Below, piece by piece: positions 53,782-63,084 of a stretch of 64,000 nucleotides of DNA. Source of the stretch: Sphingomonas canadensis (lineage in GTDB: Bacteria > Pseudomonadota > Alphaproteobacteria > Sphingomonadales > Sphingomonadaceae); the NCBI RefSeq assembly GCF_026013525.1, contig NZ_JAPDRA010000001.1, positions 845,056 through 909,055 on the forward strand. Reading direction: 5' to 3'. The notes under the pieces are model-generated. The model had not been told where the DNA came from. It saw nothing but the letters and a program-made list of their open reading frames with translations, and did no database searches. Positions within the stretch are counted from its first letter, which is position 1. Each line of letters starts with the position of its first letter. Made by a program: the position numbers and the translations under genes.

Positions 53782-54756
53782 ATGAGCCGCCGCATGACCG
53801 ATCGGGAAGCAATCGAAGCCGCGCTCGCCCCCCTCGCCGCCGGGCGTGCCAGCGTGCGGCTGGACGGGGGCAAGGCGCGCGTGGTGCTGGACGTCAGCGG
53901 GCTGGGCACGGCTGCGCGCGAGGAGCTGGAGCGCGACGTTGAGGCTGCCGTGGCGGCGATGCCGGGCATCGAATCGGTGCGCGTGCTGATGACCAGCGAG
54001 CGCCGCCGCCTGCGGCTGATCGCGGTGGCCAGCGGCAAGGGCGGGGTGGGCAAGTCCACCGTCGCCGCCAATCTGGCGATCGCGCTGGCGCGGGCCGGGC
54101 GCAAGGTGGGGCTGGTCGATGCCGACATCTACGGCCCGTCGCAGACGCGGCTGATGGCGGTGGAAGGCATCCGCCCGCGCGCCGAGGGCGAGAAGCTGGT
54201 GCCGGTCGAGACGCCCTATGGCGTTCCGCTGCTCTCGATGGGCGGGCTGGTAGCCGAGGGGCAGGCGATCGCCTGGCGCGGGCCGATGGCCGGCGGCGCG
54301 CTGGGCCAGCTCGTCGATGCCGAATGGGGCGATGCCGAGCTGCTGGTACTCGATCTGCCGCCCGGAACCGGCGACGTGCAGCTCACCATGGTGCAGAAGC
54401 ACAAGCCGGCGGGCGCGGTGATCGTCTCCACCCCGCAGGATCTGGCGCTGATCGACGCGCGCCGGGCGGTCGATCTGTTCGCGCGCACTGGCGTCCCGGT
54501 GATCGGCCTGGTCGAGAATATGGCGGGATACCGCTGCCCGCACTGCGGCGAGGTTTCCGATCCCTTCGGGCGCGGCGGGGCGGAGGCGGCGGCGGCGGCG
54601 ATGGGGATCGGCTTCCTGGGCCGCGTGCCGCTGGAACTGGCGATCCGCGAGGCGAGCGACGCGGGCCGCCCGCCGGCGGCGGGCGAGGGCGCCGATGCGG
54701 CGCTGTTCGCCGCGCTGGCGGCGCAGGTGCTCGAATGGCTGGCGGCCAATCCCTGA
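53782..54756 (+). CDS. Mrp/NBP35-type iron-sulfur carrier ATPase (ApbC)
   Basis: A 324-residue P-loop ATPase. The N-terminal MIP18/DUF59-like domain (EAIEAALAPLAAGRASVRLD) leads to the deviant Walker A IAVASGKGGVGKSTVAANLA (about residue 85). LVDADIYGPSQTRLM and ELLVLDLPPGTGDVQLTM follow, and the C-terminal YRCPHCGEVSD has the CxxC that ligates the bridging iron-sulfur cluster. It carries Fe-S clusters to apo-proteins. It is divergent from hflK. The start ATG at 53782 is used; a second at 53794 is possible. It overlaps the CoA-binding gene (TGATG at 54754-54758). Confidence 0.92.
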   Translation: MSRRMTDREAIEAALAPLAAGRASVRLDGGKARVVLDVSGLGTAAREELERDVEAAVAAMPGIESVRVLMTSERRRLRLIAVASGKGGVGKSTVAANLAIALARAGRKVGLVDADIYGPSQTRLMAVEGIRPRAEGEKLVPVETPYGVPLLSMGGLVAEGQAIAWRGPMAGGALGQLVDAEWGDAELLVLDLPPGTGDVQLTMVQKHKPAGAVIVSTPQDLALIDARRAVDLFARTGVPVIGLVENMAGYRCPHCGEVSDPFGRGGAEAAAAAMGIGFLGRVPLELAIREASDAGRPPAAGEGADAALFAALAAQVLEWLAANP

Positions 54757-55184
54757 TGCCGGCCGATGACGCGGAGGTGAAGGCACTGCTGGAGCGCGTG
54801 CGCACCATCGCGCTGGTCGGTGCGTCGGACCGGCCGGACCGGCCCAGCCATGGCGTGATGGCCTATCTGCTGGCGCAGGGATACCGGGTGATCCCGGTCA
54901 ACCCCCAGCTCGCCGGGCGCGAGATACTGGGCCAGCGCGTGGCGGCGGCGCTGTCCGACATCGAAGGGCCGATCGACATGGTCGATGTCTTCCGCCGTTC
55001 CGATGCGGCGGGGGAGGTGGTGGACGCCGCCATCGCGGTGGGCGCCGGATCGGTGTGGATGCAGCTCGGCGTGATCGACGCCGCCGCCGCGGCGCGGGCC
55101 GAAGCGGCGGGGCTCGCGGTTGTGATGGACCGTTGCCCCAGGATCGAGATCCCCCGGCTGGGCGTTGCCACACCGCGCGGCTGA
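54756..55184 (+). CDS. CoA-binding protein (YccU/COG1832 type)
   Basis: A 142-residue Rossmann-like domain protein. TIALVGASDRPDRPSHGVMA and YRVIPVNPQLAGREILGQRV are the CoA-binding segments, with DMVDVFRRSDAAGEVV and VWMQLGVIDAAAAARAEAAG, and VVMDRCPRIEIPRL closing. The conserved Cys in MDRCP is typical. No enzymatic activity is known. It is translationally coupled to the Mrp gene (TGATG). Confidence 0.9.
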   Translation: MPADDAEVKALLERVRTIALVGASDRPDRPSHGVMAYLLAQGYRVIPVNPQLAGREILGQRVAAALSDIEGPIDMVDVFRRSDAAGEVVDAAIAVGAGSVWMQLGVIDAAAAARAEAAGLAVVMDRCPRIEIPRLGVATPRG

Positions 55185-55587
55185 TTCTCCCGCCGCCAGC
55201 AAAACTCCGGCAACGATTGCGGCGCATCCCGGAGCCCGGGGGAAGAAGGGGCGACTCACAATCCGGCTTGTAATGTGGTAAATCGACTCGCAGTCGAGTC
55301 GATTGCGGACGAAGATTCGATCAAATAGCTCCTATGAACAGGGTTTAATAACCTTGAAATGAACAAGATAAGAATATCGGACGTATTTCACCGGGTCAAA
55401 AAGATGAGGGGATGGTTTTCGAGTGCGTATGTCGCGTGAACTCGCGAAATTCCGTCTCTCGGCGGAAATAAGAGCAGGTTCCGTCTTCGCGTTTTGAGAC
55501 CGGATCCTCTTCCGGCGGCGGCGGCGCCCTCCCCCCACCCCACCGACGCCGCCGCCGGTTTCGTCCCTTGGGCAGGCGGGGCGGGGA
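55185..55587. other. 403-bp stretch without a recognisable gene
   Basis: The middle part (about 55265-55480) is markedly AT-richer than the rest of the window. It contains a perfect hairpin, ATCGACTCG-CAGT-CGAGTCGAT (55282-55303), but no U-run. A second stem, CCGGCGGCGGCG (55512-55523) with CGCCGCCGCCGG (55547-55558), lies just beyond the aminotransferase stop and may end that transcript. The only short ORF of note (55359-55439, 26 codons) has no good ribosome-binding site. Confidence 0.6.
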
Positions 55588-56802
55588 TCAGCGCCCGGGC
55601 AGGTCCGCCAGCGCCGCAAGCAGCCGGCGAATGTCGCGCGCGTCGTGATAGAGGCCCAGCCCGATCCGCAGCACGTCGCCGCGCACGTTGACGATCACCT
55701 CGTCCTCCTCCAGCCAGTCGCGCCAGCGCGCCGCCAGCGGGTGGCGGAACGCCAGGAACCGTGCCTGCGGCCCGGCGCCCGGCGGGTTGCGCAGCTCGGC
55801 CGCGGCCAGCGGCGTCTCTCCCAGCCCGGCGAGCAGCGCATCGCGCAGCGGCGCGACATGCGCGTTGACCGTGGCGGTGGTGATCCCCTCCTCGCGCAGC
55901 ATCTCGCGCACCCCGACGAAGCGGTAGAGGCCCGATGGATCGAAGGTCGCGCCCAGGAAACGGCGCGCGTCCGCAGGATATTCGCATGCCCCCGGCGCCG
56001 ATCCCGGCGGGGCCGCGTACCAGCCGGTCACCTCCGGCCGCGGGCCGAATCCGGGCGGCGCGTGCATCAGCGCCACGCCCTCGCCCGACATCGCATATTT
56101 ATATCCGCCAGCCAGATAGAAGACGCGGTCCGCCACCGCCGACAGGTCCGTCTCCAGCGCCATGAAGCCGTGATAGCCGTCGATCACCACCCACGGTCCC
56201 TCCGGCCGGGCGAGCACGGCCAGTTCCGCGATGCCGGAGAATATCTGGCCGCTGGCGTACATCGCCTGGCTGACGAAGATCAGGTCGTGCTCGCCCGACG
56301 CGGCGCGATCCAGCAACCGCTGCTCGAAACCCGCGCCGGCAGGCACCAGCTCCAGCGCGATCGTGCCCGCCTCCGCCCAGCGCGCGGCCTGGCGGACGAA
56401 GCTGTGGAACTCCCCGTCGCTCGCCAGCACGCGCAGAGGGCGGCGCGGAAAGGCCGAAACCAGGCGCAGGAGCAGGTCATGCGTGTTCTGGGCGAACACC
56501 ACCGTGTCCGGATCGGGCAGGCGCAGCTCGGACGCCACGTGACGCTGGCCCGCGACCCAGATGTCGTCGAGCACGCGGCGCCACTTGCGATCGGCCATCC
56601 GCGCCGCATCCTGCCAATAGGCCTGATGGCCCAGATAGGATGCGTCGGGCCACAGATGATGCCCGTGCGCGGCAAAATGCAGCCGCTCCGGCGCCGCCGC
56701 GATCGCGCGCTGGAACAGATGCTTGTAGGTGGGAATGCTCAAGGCCGTATCCGGGACGACGGGTGCGGGGTCACAAGAACTTGGGAATTCTTCGACAAGC
56801 AA
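55588..56802 (-). CDS. Class V-fold PLP enzyme, kynureninase-like
   Basis: A 404-residue fold-type I enzyme. The PLP Lys is in VFYLAGGYKYAMSGEGVALM (about residue 237). WVVIDGYHGFMALETDLSAV contains the conserved Asp and His, and VFAQNTHDLLLRLVSAF the phosphate-binding region. RFLGATFDPSGLYRFVGVRE and ARFLAFRHPLAARWRDWLEE, then VNVRGDVLRIGLGLYHDARD correspond to the C-terminal Arg-containing region. Overall it is closest to kynureninase/cysteine desulfurase-like enzymes, but other kynurenine genes are absent. The start is uncertain: TTG at 56802, or a TTG near 56742 just before SIPTYKHLF; no ATG is available at the N-terminus. Confidence 0.78.
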   Translation of the reverse strand: MLVEEFPSSCDPAPVVPDTALSIPTYKHLFQRAIAAAPERLHFAAHGHHLWPDASYLGHQAYWQDAARMADRKWRRVLDDIWVAGQRHVASELRLPDPDTVVFAQNTHDLLLRLVSAFPRRPLRVLASDGEFHSFVRQAARWAEAGTIALELVPAGAGFEQRLLDRAASGEHDLIFVSQAMYASGQIFSGIAELAVLARPEGPWVVIDGYHGFMALETDLSAVADRVFYLAGGYKYAMSGEGVALMHAPPGFGPRPEVTGWYAAPPGSAPGACEYPADARRFLGATFDPSGLYRFVGVREMLREEGITTATVNAHVAPLRDALLAGLGETPLAAAELRNPPGAGPQARFLAFRHPLAARWRDWLEEDEVIVNVRGDVLRIGLGLYHDARDIRRLLAALADLPGR

Positions 56803-56912
56803 GCCAGTCCATCCACCGCTTCGAAAAATGGACGGAGGGGGATTTTTGACATTATGGCGAAATATTGCTGCATATGAATAATTTGCAGTTCGTTCTTTTC
56901 AGGGAGATTTCG

Positions 56913-57893
56913 ATGCGTCGTCCGGGTGCAGTTATTCTCAGCGCGCTGCTTGCCACCGGCTGCTCCAGCGGCGGCGCGTCCGGAGGCGGTGGCGGTACCG
57001 TCGTGACGCCTACCCCGACCCCTAGCTCCTCGCCAAGCCCAACACCCACGCCATCAGCCAGCTACACTAAATTCGCCGCGCTGACCGGCGACCAGACCTT
57101 CCTGGCGACCTGCAACTCGATGGAGGTCAATTTCGACCCACCCGCGATTGCTCCTGTTTTCGCACCGGGCAACGGGATAGACATCGCCTATCAGGCATCG
57201 AGCCGGACCTGGGACCTTACAGGCTATGGCGTGAACCTCAGCTTCGGTCCGGCCGACCTTGATTCGTCCGCTCCGGAGGGCAACCAATATTACGCACACA
57301 CGATCACGGTACCGGGATCCGCTGAGCGCTTTCGGATTCATTCCGCAACGGCGGGAGGCAGTCCGATCGAGTATTTCCGGCTTCTCAGCATCGTCGATGG
57401 ACTGCGAGCATATAGCTGCGTGACGGGAGTCTCCACGAAGCCCACCGACGTTCCGGCGGGAGTGACGATCAACTATTCGAAGACTGCCGTATCGGGTGCG
57501 GCCTATCGCACGGTGAGGTTCGCGACCACGGTCTATTCGCTGAACGCCAACAGCACCGCCACCATCTCGGTAAACCTGGCGACGGGCAAAGTGACAACGA
57601 CGATCCGTCTGGTGGGTGTTCAGGTGGACCCGGCCGGCTCCAGCGCGCCCGTCGATCTCGGCACGATCACCAACGTGGCTTCGATCGATGCGCCCACCGC
57701 CGGCTATTACGGCCACGAAAGCATCGATTGGTCGAGTTCCACGTGGCGCAGCACCTTTGCGCAACTCGGGGGCCGCTTCTTCGGACCCCAGGGAGCGGAG
57801 ACCGGCGCAATGCTGACCTACAAGGCGGAGCCGTTGACAGGCGGGGCCGACGAGCGTCTGACCGTGTCCGCGACGATCATCGGCATCCGATAG
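56913..57893 (+). CDS. Surface lipoprotein, TbpB-like beta-barrel
   Basis: A 326-residue lipoprotein. The signal ends in ILSALLATGC with lipobox Cys about residue 17, then a SSGGASGGGGG and TPTPSSSPSPTPTPS linker. The mature domain is strand-rich with GYGVNLSFGPADLDSS, SATISVNLAT-like repeats and a C-terminal GGRFFGPQGAETGAMLTY segment. That last motif (RFFGP-x-x-x-E-x-G) is the signature of the eight-stranded barrel of TbpB/factor-H-binding-like lipoproteins and other Slam substrates. No TbpA-like receptor or Slam gene is nearby. Its GC content is lower than its neighbours and its promoter region is AT-rich, suggesting acquisition. Confidence 0.7.
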   Translation: MRRPGAVILSALLATGCSSGGASGGGGGTVVTPTPTPSSSPSPTPTPSASYTKFAALTGDQTFLATCNSMEVNFDPPAIAPVFAPGNGIDIAYQASSRTWDLTGYGVNLSFGPADLDSSAPEGNQYYAHTITVPGSAERFRIHSATAGGSPIEYFRLLSIVDGLRAYSCVTGVSTKPTDVPAGVTINYSKTAVSGAAYRTVRFATTVYSLNANSTATISVNLATGKVTTTIRLVGVQVDPAGSSAPVDLGTITNVASIDAPTAGYYGHESIDWSSSTWRSTFAQLGGRFFGPQGAETGAMLTYKAEPLTGGADERLTVSATIIGIR

Positions 57894-57902
57894 TCCGGCG
57901 CC

Positions 57903-58712
57903 TCAATCCCGCAGCAGTTCGTTGATGCCGGTCTTGCTGCGGGTCTGGGCGTCCACCGTCTTGACGATCACGGCGCAGTAGAGGCCGGGGCCGCCGTTGG
58001 GATCGGGCAGGCTGCCCGGCACCACCACCGCATAGGGGGGCACCGCGCCGCGATGCACCTGGCCGGTGGCGCGGTCGACGATCTTGGTGGAGGCGCCCAG
58101 ATAGACGCCCATCGAGAGCACCGCGCCTTCGCCCACGCGCACACCCTCGGCCACTTCGGATCGCGCGCCGATGAAGGCGCCGTCGCCGATGATCACCGGA
58201 TCGGCCTGGAGCGGTTCCAGCACGCCGCCGATGCCCGCGCCGCCGGAGATATGGACGTTGGCGCCGATCTGCGCACAGCTTCCCACCGTGGCCCAGGTAT
58301 CCACCATCGTGCCCTCACCCACATAGGCGCCGATGTTGACGAAGCTGGGCATCAGCACCGCGCCCTTGCCGATGAAGGCGCCCTGGCGCACCACCGCGCC
58401 GGGCACCGCGCGGAAGCCGGCCTCGCGGAACCGGTTCTCGCCCCAATCGGCGAACTTCAGCGGCACCTTGTCGAACCAGCCGCCGGGCACCACCGCATTG
58501 TCGTTCAGCCGGAAGCTGAGGAGCACCGCCTTCTTGAGCCATTGGTTCACCGTCCAGCCGCCCTGGCCATCGGGCTCCGCCACGCGCGCCGCGCCGCTGT
58601 CGAGCAGCGCCAGCGCCTCGGCCACCGCATCGCGCACGGCGCCCTGCGTGCCGGTGTTCAGGCTCGCGCGGTCTTCCCAGGCGGCGTCGATGGTGGCGGC
58701 AAGACTGGTCAC
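57903..58712 (-). CDS. dapD: 2,3,4,5-tetrahydropyridine-2,6-dicarboxylate N-succinyltransferase
   Basis: A 269-residue left-handed beta-helix enzyme of the lysine/diaminopimelate pathway. The N-terminal helical domain ([20 protein letters not shown]) is followed by hexapeptide repeats from about residue 100 ([60 protein letters not shown]). [19 protein letters not shown] and [20 protein letters not shown] complete the family signature. The start is a GTG at 58712 overlapping the stop of the HAD gene (GTGA). It is cytosolic and works as a trimer. Confidence 0.96.
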   Translation of the reverse strand: MTSLAATIDAAWEDRASLNTGTQGAVRDAVAEALALLDSGAARVAEPDGQGGWTVNQWLKKAVLLSFRLNDNAVVPGGWFDKVPLKFADWGENRFREAGFRAVPGAVVRQGAFIGKGAVLMPSFVNIGAYVGEGTMVDTWATVGSCAQIGANVHISGGAGIGGVLEPLQADPVIIGDGAFIGARSEVAEGVRVGEGAVLSMGVYLGASTKIVDRATGQVHRGAVPPYAVVVPGSLPDPNGGPGLYCAVIVKTVDAQTRSKTGINELLRD

Positions 58713-59380
58713 GCGGTTTCCTCCAGAATCTCCTCGAGCCAGCGGCCGAGATCGTTTGTGATATGGTCCACGAAGCTGCGGTCGACGCATTCGGGCGGCT
58801 GCTCCGATCCGTTGTCGACCCATACGGTGGTCATGCCGATCGCCTTGGCCGGGCGCAGGTTGCGCGCCAGATCCTCGACGAACAGCGATTCGGCGGGCGC
58901 GACGGCATAGGCCTCGCACAGCCCCAGATAGGCGTGCGGATCGGGTTTCGGCCGGTATCCGGTGGCGTGGATGTCGTGCACCGCCTCGAACGTGCCGCCC
59001 AGCCCGATGCGGTCCAGCACGCGCGCGGCATAGGGGGCGTCGCCGTTGGTGAACACCAGCTTGCGCCCCGGCAGCCGCGCGATCGCCGATACCAGCGCGG
59101 CGTCATGCTCCAGCACGTCCAGGTCGACGTCGTGGACGAAGTCCAGATATTCGTGCGGATCGATGCCATGATTGGCCATCAGCCCGGCCAGCGTGGTGCC
59201 GTGACCGAAATAATAGTCCTTCTGGATGCGGTGCGCCTCATCGGCGTCGGCCCCGGTCAGCCGCATGATATATTCGCGCATCCGCACGTCGATCTGCGGG
59301 AACAGGCTGACACGCGCCGGATACAGCGTGTTGTCCAGATCGAAGATCCAGTTGCGGACATGGGCGAGGTCGGCACGCAT
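58709..59380 (-). CDS. HAD pyrimidine 5'-nucleotidase-like protein
   Basis: The 223-residue protein begins [20 protein letters not shown], with HAD motif I DxDNT (nucleophile Asp about residue 14). [20 protein letters not shown] is motif II, and the Lys/Asp motifs are [11 protein letters not shown] and [40 protein letters not shown] is typical of the SDT1/pyrimidine 5'-nucleotidase group. It dephosphorylates nucleotides or related small phosphates. The ATG at 59380 gives the family N-terminus. Its end overlaps the dapD start, an arrangement conserved in related genomes as I recall it. Confidence 0.88.
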   Translation of the reverse strand: MRADLAHVRNWIFDLDNTLYPARVSLFPQIDVRMREYIMRLTGADADEAHRIQKDYYFGHGTTLAGLMANHGIDPHEYLDFVHDVDLDVLEHDAALVSAIARLPGRKLVFTNGDAPYAARVLDRIGLGGTFEAVHDIHATGYRPKPDPHAYLGLCEAYAVAPAESLFVEDLARNLRPAKAIGMTTVWVDNGSEQPPECVDRSFVDHITNDLGRWLEEILEETA

Positions 59381-59487
59381 CGCGCTGCGCCCTAGGGGGT
59401 GGCGCGGCACCGGGCAAGCATGGGTTGGCGGCGTTGCGCTGGGGCCGGGTCTGGCGCGGCGGCCTGCCCGGCCCCATCTTGGCGGCG

Positions 59488-60474
59488 ATGACACGCTATT
59501 CGCTGCTCGATCTGGTCCCGGTGGTGCAGGGCGGCACCATTGCCGGTGCGCTGGCCAATGCCGCCGATCTTGCCCGCCATGCGGAGGCGCTGGGCTACAA
59601 CCGCTATTGGGTGGCCGAGCATCACGGCATGGAGGGTGTGGGCAGCGCGGCCACCGCGGTGGTGATCGCGCACGCCGGCCACGCCACCAGCAAGATCCGC
59701 ATCGGCGCGGGCGGGATCATGCTGCCCAACCACGCGCCGCTGATCATCGCCGAACAGTTCGGCACGCTCGATGCGCTGTTCCCGGGCCGCGTCGACCTGG
59801 GCCTTGGCCGCGCGCCGGGATCGGACGGACGGGTGGCGCGCGCGATCCGGCGCAACCTGGACAGCGACGAGGGTGCCTTTCCCCGCGACGTGCTGGAACT
59901 GCAGAGCTATTTCGCGGACGACGGGCAGGCGGGCATCCGCGCGGTCCCCGGCGCGGGCGCCCGGCCGGAGATGTGGATCCTGGGATCAAGCACCTTCGGC
60001 GCGCATCTCGCCGCGGCGCTGGGCCTGCCCTATGCCTTCGCCTCGCACTTCGCGCCCGGCCTGCTCGACGAGGCGATCCGCGAATACCGGACCCGCTTCC
60101 GTCCCTCGGCGGTGTTCGACCGGCCCTATCTGATGCTGGGTTTCAACATCTTCGCGGGCGAGACCGATGCGGAGGCCGAATATCTCGCCAGCTCGCAGCA
60201 GCAGGCGTTCGTGGCGCTGCGCACCGGCAATCCCGGCCGGATGCCGCCGCCGGTGGAAGGCTATCTCGACAGCCTGCCGCCCCAGCAGCGCGCGATCCTG
60301 AACCAGGTGCTCTCCGCCAGTGCGATCGGCGGGCCGGATCGCGTGCGCGATCAGGTGCAGGCGTTCCTGGCGCGGACCCAGCCTGACGAACTGATCATCG
60401 GCAGCGCGATGTTCGATCATGATGCCCGCAAGCGCAGCGTGGCGATCGCAGCCGAGGTGATGCAGGGGCTGTAG
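59488..60474 (+). CDS. LLM-class flavin-dependent oxidoreductase (luciferase-like)
   Basis: A 328-residue TIM-barrel flavoprotein. [20 protein letters not shown] then [20 protein letters not shown] (the AEHH flavin-pocket motif), and [40 protein letters not shown] are hallmarks of the MsnO8/luciferase-like group. It uses FMN or reduced flavin for mono-oxygenation. The ATG at 59488 is preferred; the upstream in-frame sequence is GC-skewed and not homologous. It is divergent from the HAD gene and convergent with the histidine kinase. Confidence 0.88.
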   Translation: MTRYSLLDLVPVVQGGTIAGALANAADLARHAEALGYNRYWVAEHHGMEGVGSAATAVVIAHAGHATSKIRIGAGGIMLPNHAPLIIAEQFGTLDALFPGRVDLGLGRAPGSDGRVARAIRRNLDSDEGAFPRDVLELQSYFADDGQAGIRAVPGAGARPEMWILGSSTFGAHLAAALGLPYAFASHFAPGLLDEAIREYRTRFRPSAVFDRPYLMLGFNIFAGETDAEAEYLASSQQQAFVALRTGNPGRMPPPVEGYLDSLPPQQRAILNQVLSASAIGGPDRVRDQVQAFLARTQPDELIIGSAMFDHDARKRSVAIAAEVMQGL

Positions 60475-60485
60475 GGGCGGTCCTG

Positions 60486-61961
60486 CTACGCCGCCGGAAG
60501 CCGCAGCCGCACGAGCAGCCCGCCCAGGTCCTCGCTCTCCTCCAGGCTGACGGTGCCGTCGTAGATCTCCGCCACGTCGCGGACGATGGCGAGGCCCAGT
60601 CCGGTGCCCGGCTTGCCGGTGTCCAGCCGCACGCCGCGATCGAAGATGCGGATGCGCTCCGATTCGGGGATGCCGCGGCCGTCGTCCTCCACCATGATCT
60701 CGACGAAGCCCATCTGCGGCCGCGCGGTGATGAACACGCTGCCGCCGCCATATTTGGCCGCGTTCTCGACTAGGTTGCCCAGCATCTCGTCGAAATCCTG
60801 GCGCTCGATGCGGGCGACCAGATCCTGGTCGCCATCGATGTCGATGCGGACGTTGGGATAAAGCCGCGCAACCGCGCGCTCCACTGCCTCGATCGCGGGC
60901 CACACGGCCGCGCGGCTGTGTGCGCTGCCGCGGCGGCCCACGGCGCGGGCGCGGGCGAGATGGTGGTCCATCTGCCGCCGCATCGTCCGCGCCTCGCGGA
61001 TCACCGTGTCGGGAAGGTCCGGCTGGCCGGCGGCGGCGGCGTTCATCATCACGCTCAGCGGGGTCTTCAGCGCATGCGCCAGGTTGCCGGCGTGGCGCCG
61101 GGCCTCCTCCGCCTGGCGGTCGTTATGTTCCAGCAGTCCGTTCAGCTCCTCGACCATCGGCGCCACCTCGGCCGGCATTGCGCCCTCGATCCGCGCCGAA
61201 TCGCCCGATCGCAGCCGCGCGATCTCCACGCGCAGCTTGCGCAACGGGCTCAGACCGAACCAGGTCTGCAACGCCGCCATCACGATCAGGCCGAAGGCGA
61301 GCATCAGGAAGCTGCGCACCAGCGTGCGGCGGAGCTGGGCGACCTGCTCGTCCAGCACGCTGCGCCGCTGGGCCACCTGGAACCGCCACGTCACCTTCGA
61401 TCCCGGCAGCTCCAGATCGCGCTCGACGATGCGCAGCGGCTCGTCCGCGAATTCGTTGCTGTTGTAGAAGTGGAGCTCGCCGTCGGTATGCGCCTGATCG
61501 GTCTTGAGGCGCCGGTCCCACAGCGAACGCGAGGGGAAGGTTTCGTAGCCCTTGCCGCTGATCTGCCAATAGGCGCCCGAATTGGGCTCCAGGAAGCGCT
61601 GGTCGGCCAGTTCGCGGCTTAGCACCACCTCGCCGTCGGGACCCAGTTCGGACGACAGGATCATCACGCGCATCAGCAGTTCGAGCTGCTCGTCGAAGCC
61701 GCGCGTCACGGTGGTGGTCAGCACGCGATCCAGCGCGAAGCCGCCGCCCGTCAGCATCAGCGTGATCCACGCCGCCGCGATCAGGATCATGCGCCGGCTT
61801 ACCGATCCGGTGACGCGCACATAGGCGCGCGGCGGCGGATCGCCCGCTGCGGCGGCGGCATCGGGAGGGGGCGCGGGCGCCGGTACGGGGGCACGCGCCG
61901 CCGATCCGGGCAGGCGCAGGCGGCCGGCGAGCGCGCCCAGGGCGGATGCGATCGCCTTCAC
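60486..61961 (-). CDS. Sensor histidine kinase, PhoQ-like
   Basis: The protein has about 491 residues. A first membrane helix (MILIAAAWITLMLTGGGFAL) and second (LVRSFLMLAFGLIVMAALQT) flank a periplasmic domain of about 155 residues. HAMP-like and DHp segments contain NLAHALKTPLSVMMNAAAAG with the phospho-accepting His about residue 300. The HATPase domain has LVENAAKYGGGSVFI (N box), EDDGRGIPESERIRIFDRG (G1) and GKPGTGLGLAIVRDVAE (G2). The start GTG at 61961 (VKAIASALG) lies five bases after the response-regulator stop. It probably senses an envelope signal and phosphorylates the adjacent regulator. Confidence 0.92.
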   Translation of the reverse strand: MKAIASALGALAGRLRLPGSAARAPVPAPAPPPDAAAAAGDPPPRAYVRVTGSVSRRMILIAAAWITLMLTGGGFALDRVLTTTVTRGFDEQLELLMRVMILSSELGPDGEVVLSRELADQRFLEPNSGAYWQISGKGYETFPSRSLWDRRLKTDQAHTDGELHFYNSNEFADEPLRIVERDLELPGSKVTWRFQVAQRRSVLDEQVAQLRRTLVRSFLMLAFGLIVMAALQTWFGLSPLRKLRVEIARLRSGDSARIEGAMPAEVAPMVEELNGLLEHNDRQAEEARRHAGNLAHALKTPLSVMMNAAAAGQPDLPDTVIREARTMRRQMDHHLARARAVGRRGSAHSRAAVWPAIEAVERAVARLYPNVRIDIDGDQDLVARIERQDFDEMLGNLVENAAKYGGGSVFITARPQMGFVEIMVEDDGRGIPESERIRIFDRGVRLDTGKPGTGLGLAIVRDVAEIYDGTVSLEESEDLGGLLVRLRLPAA

Positions 61962-61965
61962 GCTC

Positions 61966-62640
61966 TCAGGACGCGGTTTCGGCCGGCTCGTCCAGGCTGT
62001 AGCCAAGGCCGCGGATCGTGGTGATCACGTCCTGGCCCAGCTTCTTGCGGATGCGCGTCACGAACACCTCGATCGTATTCGAATCGCGGTCGAAGTCCTG
62101 GTCGTAGATATGCTCGATCAGCTCGGTGCGGCTCACCACCTTGCCCTTGTGGTGGAGCAGATAGCTGAGCAGCTTATATTCCTGCGCGGTCAGCTTGATC
62201 GGCTCGCCCGCGCGGGTGACCTTGCCCGATCGCGTGTCGAGGCGGATGTCGCCCGCGGTCAGCTCCGCCGATGCGTTGCCCGATGCGCGGCGGATCAGCG
62301 CGCGCAGCCGGGCGATCAGCTCCTCGGTCTGGAAGGGCTTGGCGACATAATCGTCGGCGCCCGCGTCCAGCCCGGCCACCTTGTCGGACCAGCTATCGCG
62401 CGCGGTGAGCACCAGGACGGGCGTGGCCTTGCCCTCCTTGCGCCAGCGGTCGAGCACGGTCAGCCCATCGACCTCGGGCAGGCCGAGATCGAGGATGATG
62501 GCGTCATAAGTCTCGGTAGAGCCAAGGAAATGGCCCTCCTCCCCGTCGCGCGCCAGGTCCACGGCATAGCCCGCGCCCTCCAGCGTGTTGCGGAGCTGGT
62601 TGCCCAGATTGGGTTCGTCTTCGACGATCAGAACTCGCAT
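61966..62640 (-). CDS. OmpR-family response regulator, PhoP-like
   Basis: A 224-residue regulator. The receiver begins MRVLIVEDEPNLGNQLRNTL, phosphorylation Asp is in DAIILDLGLPEVDG (about residue 51), and the Lys is in DYVAKPFQTEELIARL (about residue 101). The winged-helix domain from about residue 125 contains EYKLLSYLLHHKGKVVSRTE, IYDQDFDRDSNTIEVFVTRI and RGLGYSLDEP. It is encoded directly upstream of its kinase and downstream of a PepSY gene on the same strand. Confidence 0.94.
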   Translation of the reverse strand: MRVLIVEDEPNLGNQLRNTLEGAGYAVDLARDGEEGHFLGSTETYDAIILDLGLPEVDGLTVLDRWRKEGKATPVLVLTARDSWSDKVAGLDAGADDYVAKPFQTEELIARLRALIRRASGNASAELTAGDIRLDTRSGKVTRAGEPIKLTAQEYKLLSYLLHHKGKVVSRTELIEHIYDQDFDRDSNTIEVFVTRIRKKLGQDVITTIRGLGYSLDEPAETAS

Positions 62641-62668
62641 GTATCTTCCCCGAAGGCGCGGTGCGCCG

Positions 62669-62986
62669 TCATCCGGTGCGGCGCACGATACGGCCGGTGC
62701 GGCCGTCGATGTCGATCCAGATCATCTCTTTCTTGCGCAGGAATTTGAGCCTGTAAATGTCCGTCTGGGGATCGAAGTCGAAACCAAGATAATCCCAGCC
62801 GGGCATCGTCGGCACGATCCGCCGCTCGATCTCGCGCACGGGCAGGTTGCGGCCGGCCTGCTGGCGCTGGCGGGCGGCCTCCTGATTGCTGTCCTGCCCG
62901 CCGCGGTTCGGCTGCGCAGCGGCACCGCCGCCCGCCGCAAGGGCGAACGCGCACGCGCACAACAGGGACCGTCCGAGCATCTTCAT
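62669..62986 (-). CDS. Exported PepSY-domain protein
   Basis: A 105-residue protein with signal peptide (MKMLGRSLLCACAFALAAGG, cleavage near AAA/QPN). After a Gln/Arg-rich linker (QEAARQRQQAGRNLPVREIE) the PepSY domain reads PGWDYLGFDFDPQTDIYRLK to EMIWIDIDGRTGRIVRRTG. PepSY proteins of this size often precede PhoPQ-like two-component genes in Alphaproteobacteria and may modulate the kinase in the periplasm. The ATG at 62986 or 62980 opens the signal peptide. It starts the operon with the response regulator 28 bp downstream. Confidence 0.85.
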   Translation of the reverse strand: MKMLGRSLLCACAFALAAGGGAAAQPNRGGQDSNQEAARQRQQAGRNLPVREIERRIVPTMPGWDYLGFDFDPQTDIYRLKFLRKKEMIWIDIDGRTGRIVRRTG

Positions 62987-63084
62987 GGGTCTGGCATAGG
63001 GATCGGGCATTGAATAGCCCCTGAACATGGTCGACAGCCATGTGTCAGCTTGCGGGCGCGGGGCGGCGGCCCTAGGCGGGCGCG

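Noticed and set aside
55359..55439. 26-codon ORF (MNKIRISDVFHRVKKMRGWF) in the gene-free stretch
   Set aside because: No good ribosome-binding site and no recognisable similarity; too short to support.
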